This document shows, piece by piece, positions 33,699 to 46,800 of a stretch of DNA of 64,000 nt. Positions within the stretch are counted from its first letter, which is position 1; each line of letters opens with the position of its first letter. This DNA comes from Linanthus parryae (lineage: Eukaryota > Streptophyta > Magnoliopsida > Ericales > Polemoniaceae). The stretch is from the NCBI GenBank assembly GCA_023055425.1, contig JALGPY010000002.1, positions 50,553,321-50,617,320 on the forward strand, read 5' to 3'. The notes under the pieces were generated by a model, which worked only from the letters and a program-made list of their open reading frames with translations, ran no database searches and was not told the DNA's origin. Made by a program: the position numbers and the translations under genes.

Positions 33699-34284
33699 AG
33701 GTGCCTACTTTTTTTGCAGATTCCGGCAGAGAAGGGCTGTTGACCGGTCGCCGAAAAATTTCTCAACAGAAGTTGTCAACCTTCCGGGCTCTGTTGCGCT
33801 CTTAAAGTGTGCAATCCCCAAGCACCATCGTTTGTGACAATGTGCTCCCATATGGTCGAGTGTATTTTCGTACACCAGGGTCGATTGCTCCATTCCTACC
33901 AAAAAATATTCCTGAAAAATCCCCAACTCGTATGAGTCCCTGTGAAGATCGAGTGCATCCTGTGTACCGGGGTCGATTCTTCAGGATTTTTCTAATCTGC
34001 ATATTTCTGGCAGCCTGCCACTGGATGTTAGTCTGCATCTAGATGCTGACAGCGAGCCAGTTTCTGTACTTCAGCTCCCTGTAACCTGTTTCCTGAAACT
34101 TTCTGCAGCTAAACATTAGCTCACCCTCATCTCTCCTCTCAAAATTTATTTAACAGTAAATAATTTCATAATTGAAACCAAATCCTAGGTTGGGTTACCT
34201 CCCAACAAGTGCTTGTAATTTACGGTCGACGGCCCGACCCTGTTACCTCAACCTTTGAGAAATTTGGAGGCTTCTTTATCTACT
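33699..34284 (-). other. Gypsy-A internal sequence after the ORF
   Basis: Non-coding. At 34180-34245 the minus strand reads GGTCGGGCCGTCGACC, then TAAATTACAAGC and TTGGGAGGTAACCCAA, a block also found in Gypsy-B at 56207-56253. A repeated motif GGTCGATT occurs near 33881 and 33970 with flanking GTCGAGTG. Confidence 0.55.
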
Positions 34285-34512
34285 ACTACTTCTTCTTCCA
34301 CCATCTCTTCTCAATGATTCTCATCTCACGTGCATACTCATTATTTTGAAGAGGTGGAAAGCGGCAGAGGATGATTTCTTTGATCTTGCACTTTTTCTTT
34401 TTGATCAACTTCCACTTATCATTCACCAGTTTGTTTGTGAATATTTTCATGATATACTGCCGATGAACTTCACCCCTGAGACCTTGTTCTGAAATTTGAA
34501 ACTTTAGCTCAT
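34285..34512 (-). pseudogene. C-terminal part of unidentified Gypsy-A ORF (basic)
   Basis: Open on the minus strand from the insertion site to a TAG near 34286. It includes FQISEQGLRGEVHRQYIMKI and a Lys-rich stretch KLIKKKKCKIKEIILCRF and ends IIEKRWWKKK. It is in the same frame as the piece at 60472-61526 once Gypsy-B and one copy of its target duplication (ATGAG on this strand) are removed. The C-terminus is strongly basic, suggesting nucleic-acid binding. No family recognised. Confidence 0.5.
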
Positions 34513-34672
34513 TGATAACTCTGTATTAGAGTTATATTTCTTACACAATTTGCTATCGTTTTGTGTGATTTCCGGGTAGAATATGTTAGTTTTACACTAT
34601 GAACTTGAGGAAATTGAGTAAGTTTAGATTTGAGCTTTAAATTGCTAATCCGGGCGTTTCTCGTGTTAATTT
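34513..34672 (+). repeat. 5' LTR of Gypsy-B, first part
   Basis: Starts TGATAACTCTGTATTAGAGT. It continues at 51907 after the copia C2 insertion and its duplicated AATTT. Confidence 0.92.
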
Positions 34673-36114
34673 TGTAGGGTTTTGATTCATGGATCGCACA
34701 ACGGAAGCATAATCAAACATAAAACCATGCAAAACCCTCCAAGGATCACAAGTCAAGAGACATAACGATTGTAAGGGTTATAAATCATAAACACACCTTT
34801 GGGTTCTCCTTGATGACTTCAAACGCGAATTATGTCACGTTCTCTATAGTTGATCCACGCCTAGAGTTGATCCTAGATCTCCCAAACTCCTTGGTGCTAG
34901 CCCGGAATAGGAAGAGGAAGAAGAAATCACGGAAAACGAGACCCAAAGGAGGGTCTCGGCCTCCTTTGGCAGACGGGGACGGGGCGGCGGCAAGGGGGCG
35001 GCGGCAAGGGGGCGTCGGGCCTCCTTGTTGCTTGCTCTCTCTCCTTTTGTTCTCTCCCACTCTTGTTATGTTCACTTAATGAGCATAAGTTATGTGGGAA
35101 GGAAGGAAGGAAGGTCCTTTATATAGTCCAACAACTCCTTGTTAACTACTTAAAGGACTTATTCTAGTCCTACTAGAATTCAATTTAGTCCCTTCCTTGC
35201 AAATTAGTCCCTACTAAGTTTGCAAGGGTTTGCAAAGTGATCCTTCTAATTAATTAATCCAATTAATTAATTCCCAAATCTAGTTCAACTCTATATAGCG
35301 TGTGACCCCATAGGTTCTATCTAGTTGGTGGCAACTATTTGCTAATATGGAGCGGTCTCTAGCAAAACATCCATTCTAGCAAACTAATAGAATAGTCATC
35401 TTGACAACCTTTGTACAAGTAATTGTCTCATCCCTTTGTCTCTATATCCGGATTGGACACGAGACATACAAGTCACACTCGTATATCCAATCCATAGTTT
35501 CTCGATCCATGGGAATAGCCTTATTCGTGCAAATAACATCAATATCCTATATTGATTTATTTGAGTCTGGCCAGACATTCTATAAGCACTATCCCTCGAG
35601 TGGCCTAGGATATTTGCTCCCGTTATGTGGGAGGGACAAATCCTATCTACGTCCACTACGATCTCTAAGCTTGCTTCTTATTGTATCCAGTACACGCCTT
35701 TATAACTACCCAGTTACGGTGTAGCGTTTAACGCTACCAAGATCACAAGAATCCACAACTAGAATATCTAGTGACTTCAAGTCTAAGGTTGACAATACCA
35801 TTGTACCGCGAGAAGCGCTTGTGACTCACCATAACGTGTATGTAGCCTTCTCGGAGATGGGTCAATCCAGTGCAACATTCCCTAATGCACACCTATGTGT
35901 TGGATCGTGATATCTCCATATCAATCCAACCCCATACTAGTCTATAGATGATTGTCCTATTAATCATTATACTCGACTAGGGATATTTAAGATAAACAAC
36001 ACAATTGTAAATCTAAGGACTTCATTATATTAAATATCCAATAAATAATAATGAATTTCTAGCCACAAACAATTCATACTAAACTAGATTGCCTCTAGGG
36101 CATCTATTCCAACA
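34673..36114 (-). repeat. 3' LTR of copia C2
   Basis: 1442 bp, TGTTGGAATAGATGCCC to CAAAACCCTACA on the minus strand. It contains a (GGAA)n-like patch near 35099. ORFs on both strands here are shadows in repeat DNA. Confidence 0.95.
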
Positions 36115-36127
36115 GTCTCCCACTTGC
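36115..36127 (-). other. Polypurine tract of copia C2
   Basis: GCAAGTGGGAGAC on the minus strand, directly before the 3' LTR. Confidence 0.85.
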
Positions 36128-36128
36128 A

Positions 36129-37088
36129 CTAGAGCCAATCTGGCGCATCTCGTATGCCCATACTCCTAGTGTGCCCTTCATGCTTCCACTGCGTGAGAGG
36201 CTTCGTAAGCGGGTCTGACAGATTTTCATCTGTAGGAATCTTGCATATCCGAACGTCTCCTCTATCGATAATATCTCGAATTAGATGAAACTTCCTGAGC
36301 ACGTGTTTGGACTTCTGGTGCGATCTGGGTTCCTTTGATTGCGCGATCGCCCCAGTGTTGTCACAAAACAACTCCACTGGATCCGCAATGCTAGGGACCA
36401 CACCAAGTTCAGAAACAAACTTTTTGATCCAAACAGCCTCCTTTGCTGCGCCATTTGCAGCAATGTACTCAGCCTCTGTTGTAGAATCAGCCACCGTCTC
36501 TTGCTTGGAACTCTTCCAGCTCACCGCTGCTCCATTCAGGCAAAACACATATCCTGATTGTGATCTAAAGTCATCTCTGTCGGTTTGGAAGCTTGCATCA
36601 GTGTAACCCCTTACACGCAACTCTTCCTCACCGCCAAATATCAAGAAAGCATCCTTAGTTCTTCTCAAGTACTTTAGGATGTTCTTGACTGCAATCCAGT
36701 GACTCTCACCCGGATTGGATTGGTATCTGCTTGTCATACTCAAGGCATATGACACATCTGGTCTAGTACATAACATGGCGTACATGATAGATCCTATGGC
36801 CGAGGCATAGGGAATTCTACTCATGCGTTCCTTCTCAATCTCATTGGAAGGACAACCACTCTTCGAAAGAGTGATTCCATGTGACATGGGCAAGAATCCC
36901 TTCTTGGAATCTTGCATGTTGAACCGTTTCAACACCTTGTCAATATATGTACTTTGACTTAGGCCTAGCATCCTCTTAGATCTATCTCTATAGATCTTTA
37001 TACCGAGTATATAGGCTTCTCCCCTAAGTCTTTCATTGAGAAACACTTTCCTAGCCAATCTTTAACAGATTGCAGCATGGGAATGTCG
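36129..37088 (-). pseudogene. Copia C2 reverse transcriptase C-terminus and RNase H
   Basis: From about 37088 (LIGNDIP text, just after where the YVDD motif should be) to a TAG at 36129. A frameshift near 37020 separates DWLGKCFSMKDLG from EAYILGIKIYRD. Then come LSQSTYIDKVLKRFNM, SALSMTSRYQ-type text, RGYTDASFQTDRDDF, DSTTEAEYIAANGA and ELFCDNTGAIAQSKE, the RNase H catalytic pattern of Ty1/copia. The integrase remainder and the first part of the reverse transcriptase, including YVDD, are missing; the array lies in their place. Nearly identical in protein text to C1. Confidence 0.9.
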
Positions 37089-37121
37089 TTTCCAATGAGA
37101 TTGAGAAGGAACGCATGAGTA

Positions 37122-38222
37122 GAATTTGAAAAAAAAAAACAAGTTTAAAGTCTCCAATTCATGTTCTAGACACACATGCAAACAAAGATCAAGAAGTTTT
37201 CTATCATTATGATGAAAGTAACATCAAAATGCACAAATTTAAAGAGGAATTAAAGCTTACAAATGAGCCTTAAGAGAGACATTTGGGACAATAATGGTGC
37301 TTGGAGAAGCTTGAAGTCCATGAGAGCTTGAAAACCCCTTCAATGGAGGGAATTTTGATGTAAGAGGAATGTGATGATGAAGAAGATGATGATGAAACTA
37401 ACATCACACAAATGAAAATACAAAAGAGATGCTTACAAGACCTTGATGAGTTTAAAATCATGAAGAAGATGAAGAAAATAGCTCCCCCCATGCATAGTAT
37501 GACCTTGGACTTGAGTTTTTCATGAATTTGAATGTGAAAAATGAATTTTTGGTAGTGTTTTTGTGAGGTGTACCTCCAAATCCGGGAATGGAGTCTTTGG
37601 AGAGAGATGAGAGAGTATTTGAGTGTTCTTGAGGAAGATGAAATGTAAAGAAATGAAAGAGATAGAGTGTGGGTGATGAGTGATGAAAGAGAGTATTAGT
37701 GATGGGGTTGATGGAGATGAAAATGATAGATGTAGGCAATAATATTTTATTAGAGTTGACCAAAGATATAGGGTGGAAGAGTTAAATTCATATGAACAAG
37801 AGATGGAATGCTAGTTGGGGTAAAAAATGTAAAATTGATAAATGAGAGTTTTCATTGTGAAAACTAAAAGTTGAGGGATGAAAATATAATTTCCAATTAA
37901 TAGGTAACACTAGCAAAGATAACTTTCATGAATTATAAAATCTCCAAATTATTTTAAATAAAATACTTTGTATAAATCACTTTTAGAAAACTACAAGTAT
38001 GTCCTAGATTTACAAAATGAGTTTCATATAGTATCATCTAAGTTTAAAAAACTACAAAATAACCCCAAATTAAAAATATATCCTTGTAGATGTCAAATGA
38101 CATCCTTATATTTTAAAATAAAGAAAAGTCATTAATAAGTTTGAAATATAAATTTCTAGAAAATTTTCAAATATATTTCTGAAATGACCAAATAACCCCT
38201 TACTTAAATACGGGGTATTACA
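37122..38222 (-). repeat. LTR3 of the array, truncated
   Basis: The first 1101 bp of the LTR (minus sense, from TGTAATACC at 38222); the remaining 2.2 kb is deleted at the junction with copia C2. Confidence 0.9.
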
Positions 38223-39392
38223 TTATATCCCCCTTAAAATGAAGCTTCGTCCCCGAAGCTTAAGAAAATTTTTGAATGAAATTACGAACATACTTCAAGA
38301 GAATGCAAATAATGCACATGAAGCTTGTATGCAATGCTAATACACAGGTAACACTTTAATTAACGGGAATCGCGATCTCGGTCAGTTACATCTCCACTCC
38401 CTCGTATTATACTAGAGATTCAAATACAATTAGCTCAAGTAAAAGGTCGGCACCAAATTTTGAAATGTCTAGACGAACACACAAGTTACCACGTTTAGAA
38501 AGCCAATTCGAAAATTTTCTAGCGTTTAAACAAATCTTGAAATTTATAGACACAAAATACTTTGATCGCAACTAACATGTCATTTTACTTGGCTCATCCG
38601 CGTTAAAAATATTTTCTTACCTTTATAGGATAAGATACACCAATCACCTAAAGTGTTCCCGCATACGAGGGAGAAAAGAACACTATGTGTCGTCACACAA
38701 TGTGTCTATCCATCACAACTCGAATGTGTTTCAAATGTTCCAACTTAGTCTACACAGCAGGTACAACTCATAGTACCGTCGTACTAAGAGTCATGCCAGC
38801 GGACTGCTAAACAAAGTGGTACATATCACTTGGCATTTGGTATCTCCGCACCCAATCATTTTTTTTTTCAATTTTTTTTTAAAGAATACTTTTTTTTTTG
38901 TCAAAACATTCCAATTTTGGAACGACCATGTCAAATTAACTCAAAATAAAATAAAGTACTATCTTAAAAGTCGCGCTCATCGGTAAGAAAAGAATGGTCT
39001 CAGGGTATTTAAGTCAAAAGGTCGTTACTCTCTAGTAGACAAGGTAGGATGACCAAGCAAAGGAACACGGATACGCATCACACGACAATGACAAATTATT
39101 TCTATATAGCAAGTAAACATGCTCATAGGATAGCAAACATATAAATAAGCAAGTAGATTCCGCATGGAGCACATACCAATAAGCAAGTAACAGCTAATCA
39201 ACAAGTACGGTACAAATCGTGTTTAAGAATACGTAAGTACCCCAAAATCCCCCGCGGCTTGCTTACTTTGTTATTACCAAATTGAGATACCCTAATCAAT
39301 TTTAAAATTTTAAAAACGTGTTATCTTTCTTCTTTATCTACTTAAGGAAATCGAAAAGTCTCATTAACCGGAGAACCGATGCTCTGATACCA
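38223..39392 (-). other. Internal region 2 of the array
   Basis: 1170 bp, non-coding. Primer-binding site at 39381-39392, polypurine tract next to 38223. Confidence 0.85.
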
Positions 39393-42300
39393 TCTATAAC
39401 AACCCGGGATCTCGGTTCAGGGTTAAAGAGACAATCGACAACCAAAAGTAGAAATATACTATTAAGATTACATTTCGCTTAATGTACATAACAAAATTTT
39501 GATAATAAGTACAATCTAAAACAAATCGTGTGTGATCTACTAAGTGATTTGACTTAAGATAAACTTCTTCGTCTCGATCCGCGTTCCCATTCCCCAAACT
39601 TGATTGACGACCTGCGGTTTTAAAATGGCAAAAGCCGACGCAGTTTTGAAGAAATGATCAGTAAAAACTGAGTAAATACATACTACGACATGTAAAGCAA
39701 CGAGTGGCACAGAAGCATGAGTTGAAACAAATCAGAAGATTTAAACAATAAGACTATCATGTTGGAGAATTTGGAACAACTGGAAATAACCGAGTAACAA
39801 AAAAACTCTCAATTTAATAACATTGAGAAACCACGAGTAGTTGGTAACATATCCAAAGTAAACAAGTCCATTTAAGAGAATAACTTAGTTCATGAGTAGC
39901 CAAAGCATTTTAATTTATTAGGGAAATATAGAGCCACAAAAAACATCAATATAGTAATCAAACTTTCTTTCAATTCCACTTTAACCGTTAAGTTTAGCTG
40001 AGGCATGTCCAGAGCCACCAGCAGGATCGATGTAGACAGAGGGATCACGAAATAATCACTAAGGGTTCCTTCTAGGGTCTATCAAACCCTATTTCACCCG
40101 AGCGTTAAGGGAGCCCATTCGTCAACCCCGCTCACAACATTAGCTAAAAGGCCTTAAGTGTCGACACCCCTATACCGTAGTGACCCTTACAAGTATAAGT
40201 AGCACTCTATAGCTCTATAAACCCCTTGGCCTCAATATCTTGATACATTTTGGCTCATCGGGGGCGGATTTCTGAACATTGATGTTCTATCCAATAATAA
40301 GAAGCATTGCTTCAATGGTCTTAGCCATAATAAAATGGAGGATCGCTTGACGCCTCCCATTAATAACAGTACTCTGTACATCGTTCTAAGTCTATTAGAG
40401 GTATTTTATTTCTTCTCTTTCACATAACCAGAATCGGAATATCAAAATTTCACAAGTAATTTCCGAGAGTTCTCAAAGTAGATGAATAAATAGTTTAACA
40501 ACTTTTGAGTGGAAAACATGCATTCTCATACTATTTCATATAACAAACATTCATTTGAAACATCAAGCACATACGCAGATTTTGATATGAAAAGGCCGTA
40601 CATATGTACTTACCACTGAGATGAAGAACAATCAAAATCAAGAAACTAAGCCTAGCACTCCGACGACAACCGCTCTCTCCTACGGGGTCGATGTCTACAA
40701 TCACACGTATGACGTACTCGTTATAACCAATTTACACATGCATAATAAAAATGCAAACCTACATGTACATAGTCATAAATTTCACTAATGCACATATAAT
40801 GATGTTTAAATATCAAAACGAGTCCAACAAAACACCTAGAAGTTCAAAAATTCAAGTTTTCTAAAAAATGTGAAACTACAATTCTGGACAGAATTGTAGC
40901 TCTGACTTTGGAGACATATTTACCATATCAAATCATCTTCTAAAATTTTGAAATTAATGTATGATGAACCTACATGTGTCTAATTTCATAAACACCAAGA
41001 AAATCATGCATAGCTATTATAAAACTCAAGTTACAAAAATAACAAACATTGCTATGCGGAGACATGCTTGGAAGAAAGTTTCAACTTTGAAGACCAATTA
41101 CTACTACTTGGAGAATAGGAAAAATGCCTATATTCTCCAGAATGAATCCCTTATGTGTCTAGTTTCATCACAATAAATATTGGGTGCCATAAGTTTCTGG
41201 AGATGAGATTTTTAACAAAAATGGTAAAACTTGTCCAAAAACAGAGTTTCAGAAAACATGCAACTTAGAATGAGCATATCTCCCTAACCAAAAAGGCTAT
41301 GGAGTTTAATTTTCTTTCAAAATGACCCTCTCTGAGTCTAGTTTCAGAATATGAAAGAGTTAAAAATTCTAAAGAGACAAAATTTAGAGATAATATACGC
41401 TTTTCACAAACTGGTCAGATTGTAAAGACATGCAATTTTCACCAAGAACACTCAAAACATGATCAATCCACTTCCATCATACATGCAACTTGAGAAATAT
41501 ATTTTTATACTAAAATACAACAAGTTAGACATAAAAAAAAGAGATCAAACAAGAAATTTGGGGAATCATGTGAAGAATTTGAAAAAAAAACAAGTTTAAA
41601 GTCTCCAATTCATGTTCTAGACACACATGCAAGCAAAGATCAAGAAGTTTTCTATCATTATGATGAAAGTAACATCAAAATGCACAAATTTAAAGAGGAA
41701 TTAAAGCTTACAAAGGAGCCTTAAGAGAGACATTTGGGACAATAATGGTGCTTGGAGAAGCTTGAAGTCCATGAGAGCTTGAAAACCCCTTCAATGGAGG
41801 GAATTTTGATGTAAGAGGAATGTGATGATGAAGAAGATGATGATGAAACTAACATCACACAAATGAAAATAGAAAAGAGATGCTTACAAGACCTTGATGA
41901 GTTTAAAATCATGAAGAAGATGAAGAAAATAGCTCCCCCCATGCATAGTATGACCTTGGACTTGAGTTTTTCATGAATTTGAATGTGAAAAATGAATTTT
42001 TGGTAGTGTTTTTGTGAGGTGTACCTCCAAATCCGGGAATGGAGTCTTTGGAGAGAGATGAGAGAGTATTTGAGTGTTCTTGAGGAAGAGGAAATGTAAA
42101 GAAATGAAAGAGATAGAGTGTGGGTGATGAGTGATGAAAGAGAGTATTAGTGATGGGGTTGATGGAGATGAAAATGATAGATGTAGGCAATAATATTTTA
42201 TTAGAGTTGACCAAAGATATAGGGTGGAAGAGTTAAATTCATATGAACAAGAGATGGAATGCTAGTTGGGGTAGAAAATGTAAAATTGATAAATGAGAGT

Positions 42301-42673
42301 TTTCATTGTGAAAACTAAAAGTTGAGGGATGAAAATATAATTTCCAATTAATAGGTAACACTAGCAAAGATAACTTTCATGAATTATAAAATCTCCAAAT
42401 TATTTTAAATAAAATACTTTGTATAAATCACTTTTAGAAAACTACAAGTATGTCCCAGATTTACAAAATGAGTTTCATATAGTATCATATAAGTTTAAAA
42501 AACTACAAAATAAACCCAAATTAAAAATATATCCTTGTAGATGTCAAATGACATCCTTATATTTTAAAATAAAGAAAAGTCATTAATAAGTTTGAAATAT
42601 AAATTTCTAGAAAATTTTCAAATATATTTCTGAAATGACCAAATAACCCCTTACTTAAATACGGGGTATTACA
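39393..42673 (-). repeat. LTR2 of the array, complete
   Basis: About 3281 bp, shared by the two tandem units. The end near 39393 reads GGGTTGTTATAGA on the minus strand before the primer-binding site, so the exact last base is uncertain by a few positions. Small ORFs inside are repeat-wide shadows. Confidence 0.85.
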
Positions 42674-43843
42674 TTATATCCCCCTTAAAATGAAGCTTCG
42701 TCCCCGAAGCTTAAGAAAATTTTTGAATGAAATTACGAACATACTTCAAGAGAATGCAAATAATGCACATGAAGCTTGTATGCAATGCTAATACACAGGT
42801 AACACTTTAATTAACGGGAATCGCGCTCTCGGTCGGTTACATCTCCACTCCCTCGTATTATACTAGAGATTCAAATACAATTAGCTCAAGTAAAAGGTCG
42901 GCACCAAATTTTGAAATGTCTAGACGAACACACAAGTTACCACGTTTAGAAAGCCAATTCGAAATTTTTCTAGCGTTTAAACAAATCTTGAAATTTATAG
43001 ACACAAAATACTTTGATCGCAACTAACATGTCATTTTACTTGGCTCATCCGCGTTAAAAATATTTTCTTACCTTTATAGGATAAGATACACCAATCACCT
43101 AAAGTGTTCCCGCATACGAGGGAGAAAAGAACACTATGTGTCGTCACACAATGTGTCTATCCATCACAACTCGAATGTGTTTCAAATGTTCCAACTTAGT
43201 CTACACAGCAGGTACAACTCATAGTACCGTCGTACTAAGAGTCATGCCAGCGGACTGCTAAACAAAGTGGTAAATATCACTTGGCATTTGGTATCTCCGC
43301 ACCCAATCATTTTTTTTTTCAATTTTTTTTTAAAGAATACTTTTTTTTTTGTCAAAACATTCCAATTTTGGAACGACCATGTCAAATTAACTCAAAATAA
43401 AATAAAGTACTATCTTAAAAGTCGCGCTCATCGGTAAGAAAAGAATGGTCTCAGGGTATTTAAGTCAAAAGGTCGTTACTCTCTAGTAGACAAGGTAGGA
43501 TGACCAAGCAAAGGAACACGGATACGCATCACACGACAATGACAAATTATTTCTATATAGCAAGTAAACATGCTCATAGGATAGCAAACATATAAATAAG
43601 CAAGTAGATTCCGCATGAAGCACATACCAATAAGCAAGTAACAGCTAATCAACAAGTACGGTACAAATCGTGTTTAAGAATACGTAAGTACCCCAAAATC
43701 CCCCGCGGCTTGCTTACTTTGTTATTACCAAATTGAGATACCCTAATCAATTTTAAAATTTTAAAAACGTGTTATCTTTCTTCTTTATCTACTTAAGGAA
43801 ATCGAAAAGTCTCATTAACCGGAGAACCGATGCTCTGATACCA
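42674..43843 (-). other. Internal region 1 of the array
   Basis: 1170 bp, near-identical to 38223-39392. Primer-binding site at 43832-43843. Confidence 0.85.
43832..43843 (-). other. Primer-binding site (initiator tRNA-Met type)
   Basis: TGGTATCAGAGC on the minus strand, the standard plant LTR-element site complementary to initiator tRNA-Met. An identical site is at 39381-39392. Confidence 0.85.
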
Positions 43844-46800
43844 TCTATAACAACCTGGGATCTCGGTTCAGGGTTAAAGAGACAATCGACAACCAAAAGT
43901 AGAAATATACTATTAAGATTACATTTCGCTTAATGTACATAACAAAATTTTGATAATAAGTACAATCTAAAACAAATCGTGTGTGATCTACTAAGTGATT
44001 TGACTTAAGATAAACTTCTTCGTCTCGATCCGCGTTCCCATTCCCCAAACTTGATTGACGACCTGCGGTTTTAAAATGGCAAAAGCCGACGCAGTTTTGA
44101 AGAAATGATCAGTAAAAACTGAGTAAATACATACTACGACATGTAAAGCAACGAGTGGCACAGAAGCATGAGTTGAAACAAATCAGAAGATTTAAACAAT
44201 AAGACTATCATGTTGGAGAATTTGGAACAACTGGAAATAACCGAGTAACAAAAAAACTCCCAATTTAATAACATTGAGAAACCACGAGTAGTTGGTAACA
44301 TATCCAAAGTAAACAAGTCCATTTAAGAGAATAATTTAGTTCATGAGTAGCCAAAGCATTTTAATTTATTAGGGAAATATAGAGCCACAAAAAACATCAA
44401 TATAGTAATCAAACTTTCTTTCAATTCCACTTTAACCGTTAAGTTTAGCTGAGGCATGTCCAGAGCCACCAGCAGGATCGATGTAGACAGAGGGATCACG
44501 AAATAATCACTAAGGGTTCCTTCTAGGGTCTATCAAACCCTATTTCACCCGAGCGTTAAGGGAGCCCATTCGTCAACCCCGCTCACAACATTAGCTAAAA
44601 GGCCTTAAGTGTCGACACCCCTATACCGTAGTGACCCTTACAAGTATAAGTAGCACTCTATAGCTCTATAAACCCATTGGCCTCAATATCTTGATACATT
44701 TTGGCTCATCGGGGGCGGATTTCTGAACATTGATGTTCTATCCAATAATAAGAAGCATTGCTTCAATGGTCTTAGCCATAATAAAATGGAGGATCGCTTG
44801 ACGCCTCCCATTAATAACAGTACTCTGTACATCGTTCTAAGTCTATTAGAGGTATTTTATTTCTTCTCTTTCACATAACCAGAATCGGAATATCAAAATT
44901 TCACAAGTAATTTCCGAGAGTTCTCAAAGTAGATGAATAAATAGTTTAACAACTTTTGAGTGGAAAACATGCATTCTCATACTATTTCATATAACAAACA
45001 TTCATTTGAAACATCAAGCACATACGCAGATTTTGATATGAAAAGGCCGTACATATGTACTTACCACTGAGATGAAGAACAATCAAAATCAAGAAACTAA
45101 GCCTAGCACTCTGACGACAACCGCTCTCTCCTACGGGGTCGATGTCTACAATCACACGTATGACGTACTCGTTATAACCAATTTACACATGCATAATAAA
45201 AATGCAAACCTACATGTACATAGTCATAAATTTCACTAATGCACATATAATGATGTTTAAATATCAAAACGAGTCCAACAAAACACCTAGAAGTTCAAAA
45301 ATTCAAGTTTTCTAAAAAATGTGAAACTACAATTCTGGACAGAATTGTAGCTCTGACTTTGGAGACATATTTACCATATCAAATCATCTTCTAAAATTTT
45401 GAAATTAATGTATGATGAACCTACATGTGTCAAATTTCATAAACACCAAGAAAATCATGCATAGCTATTATAAAACTCAAGTTACAAAAATAACAAACAT
45501 TGCTATGCGGAGACATGCTTGGAAGAAAGTTTCAACTTTGAAGACCAATTACTACTACTTGGAGAATAGGAAAAATGCCTATATTCTCCAGAATGAATCC
45601 CTTATGTGTCTAGTTTCATCACAATAAATATTGGGTGCCATAAGTTTCTGGAGATGAGTTTTTAACAAAAATGGTAAAACTTGTCCAAAAACAGAGTTTC
45701 AGAAAACATGCAACTTAGAATGAGCATATCTCCCTAACCAAAAAGGCTATGGAGTTTAATTTTCTTTCAAAATGACCCTCTCTGAGTCTAGTTTCAGAAT
45801 ATGAAAGAGTTAAAAATTCTAAAGAGACAAAATTTAGATATAATATACGCTTTTCACAAACTGGTCAGATTGTAAAGACATGCAATTTTCACCAAGAACA
45901 CTCAAAACATGATCAATCCACTTCCATCATACATGCAACTTGAGAAATATATTTTTATACTAAAATACAACAAGTTAGACATAAAAAAAAGAGATCAAAC
46001 AAGAAATTTGGGGAATCATGTGAAGAATTTGAAAAAAAAAACAAGTTTAAAGTCTCCAATTCATGTTCTAGACACACATGCAAGCAAAGATCAAGAAGTT
46101 TTCTATCATTATGATGAAAGTAACATCAAAATGCACAAATTTAAAGAGGAATTAAAGCTTACAAATGAGCCTTAAGAGAGACATTTGGGACAATAATGGT
46201 GCTTGGAGAAGCTTGAAGTCCATGAGAGCTTGAAAACCCCTTCAATGGAGGGAATTTTGATGTAAGAGGAATGTGATGATGAAGAAGATGATGATGAAAC
46301 TAACATCACACAAATGAAAATAGAAAAGAGATGCTTACAAGACCTTGATGAGTTTAAAATCATGAAGAAGATGAAGAAAATAGCTCCCCCCATGCATAGT
46401 ATGACCTTGGACTTGAGTTTTTCATGAATTTGAATGTGAAAAATGAATTTTTGGTAGTGTTTTTGTGAGGTGTACCTCCAAATCCGGGAATGGAGTCTTT
46501 GGAGAGAGATGAGAGAGTATTTGAGTGTTTTTGAGGAAGATGAAATGTAAAGAAATGAAAGAGATAGAGTGTGGGTGATGAGTGATGAAAGAGAGTATTA
46601 GTGATGGGGTTGATGGAGATGAAAATGATAGATGTAGGCAATAATATTTTATTAGAGTTGACCAAAGATATAGGGTGGAAGAGTTAAATTCATATGAACA
46701 AGAGATGGAATGCTAGTTGGGGTAGAAAATGTAAAATTGATAGATGAGAGTTTTCATTGTGAAAACTAAAAGTTGAGGGATGAAAATATAATTTCCAATT

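Noticed and set aside
34810..35079. Overlapping ORFs on both strands, repeated at 50554-50865
   Set aside because: Both lie in the copia C2 LTRs; open in two directions because of GC-rich composition.
37270..37763. Two small ORFs (73 and 101 codons) conserved in three copies
   Set aside because: They lie inside the long LTR and are conserved only because the repeat units are nearly identical. They are low-complexity (Ser and Phe runs) and have no coding signature.
40961..41176. 71-codon ORF repeated at 45412-45627
   Set aside because: LTR-internal shadow, duplicated with the array; no domain.
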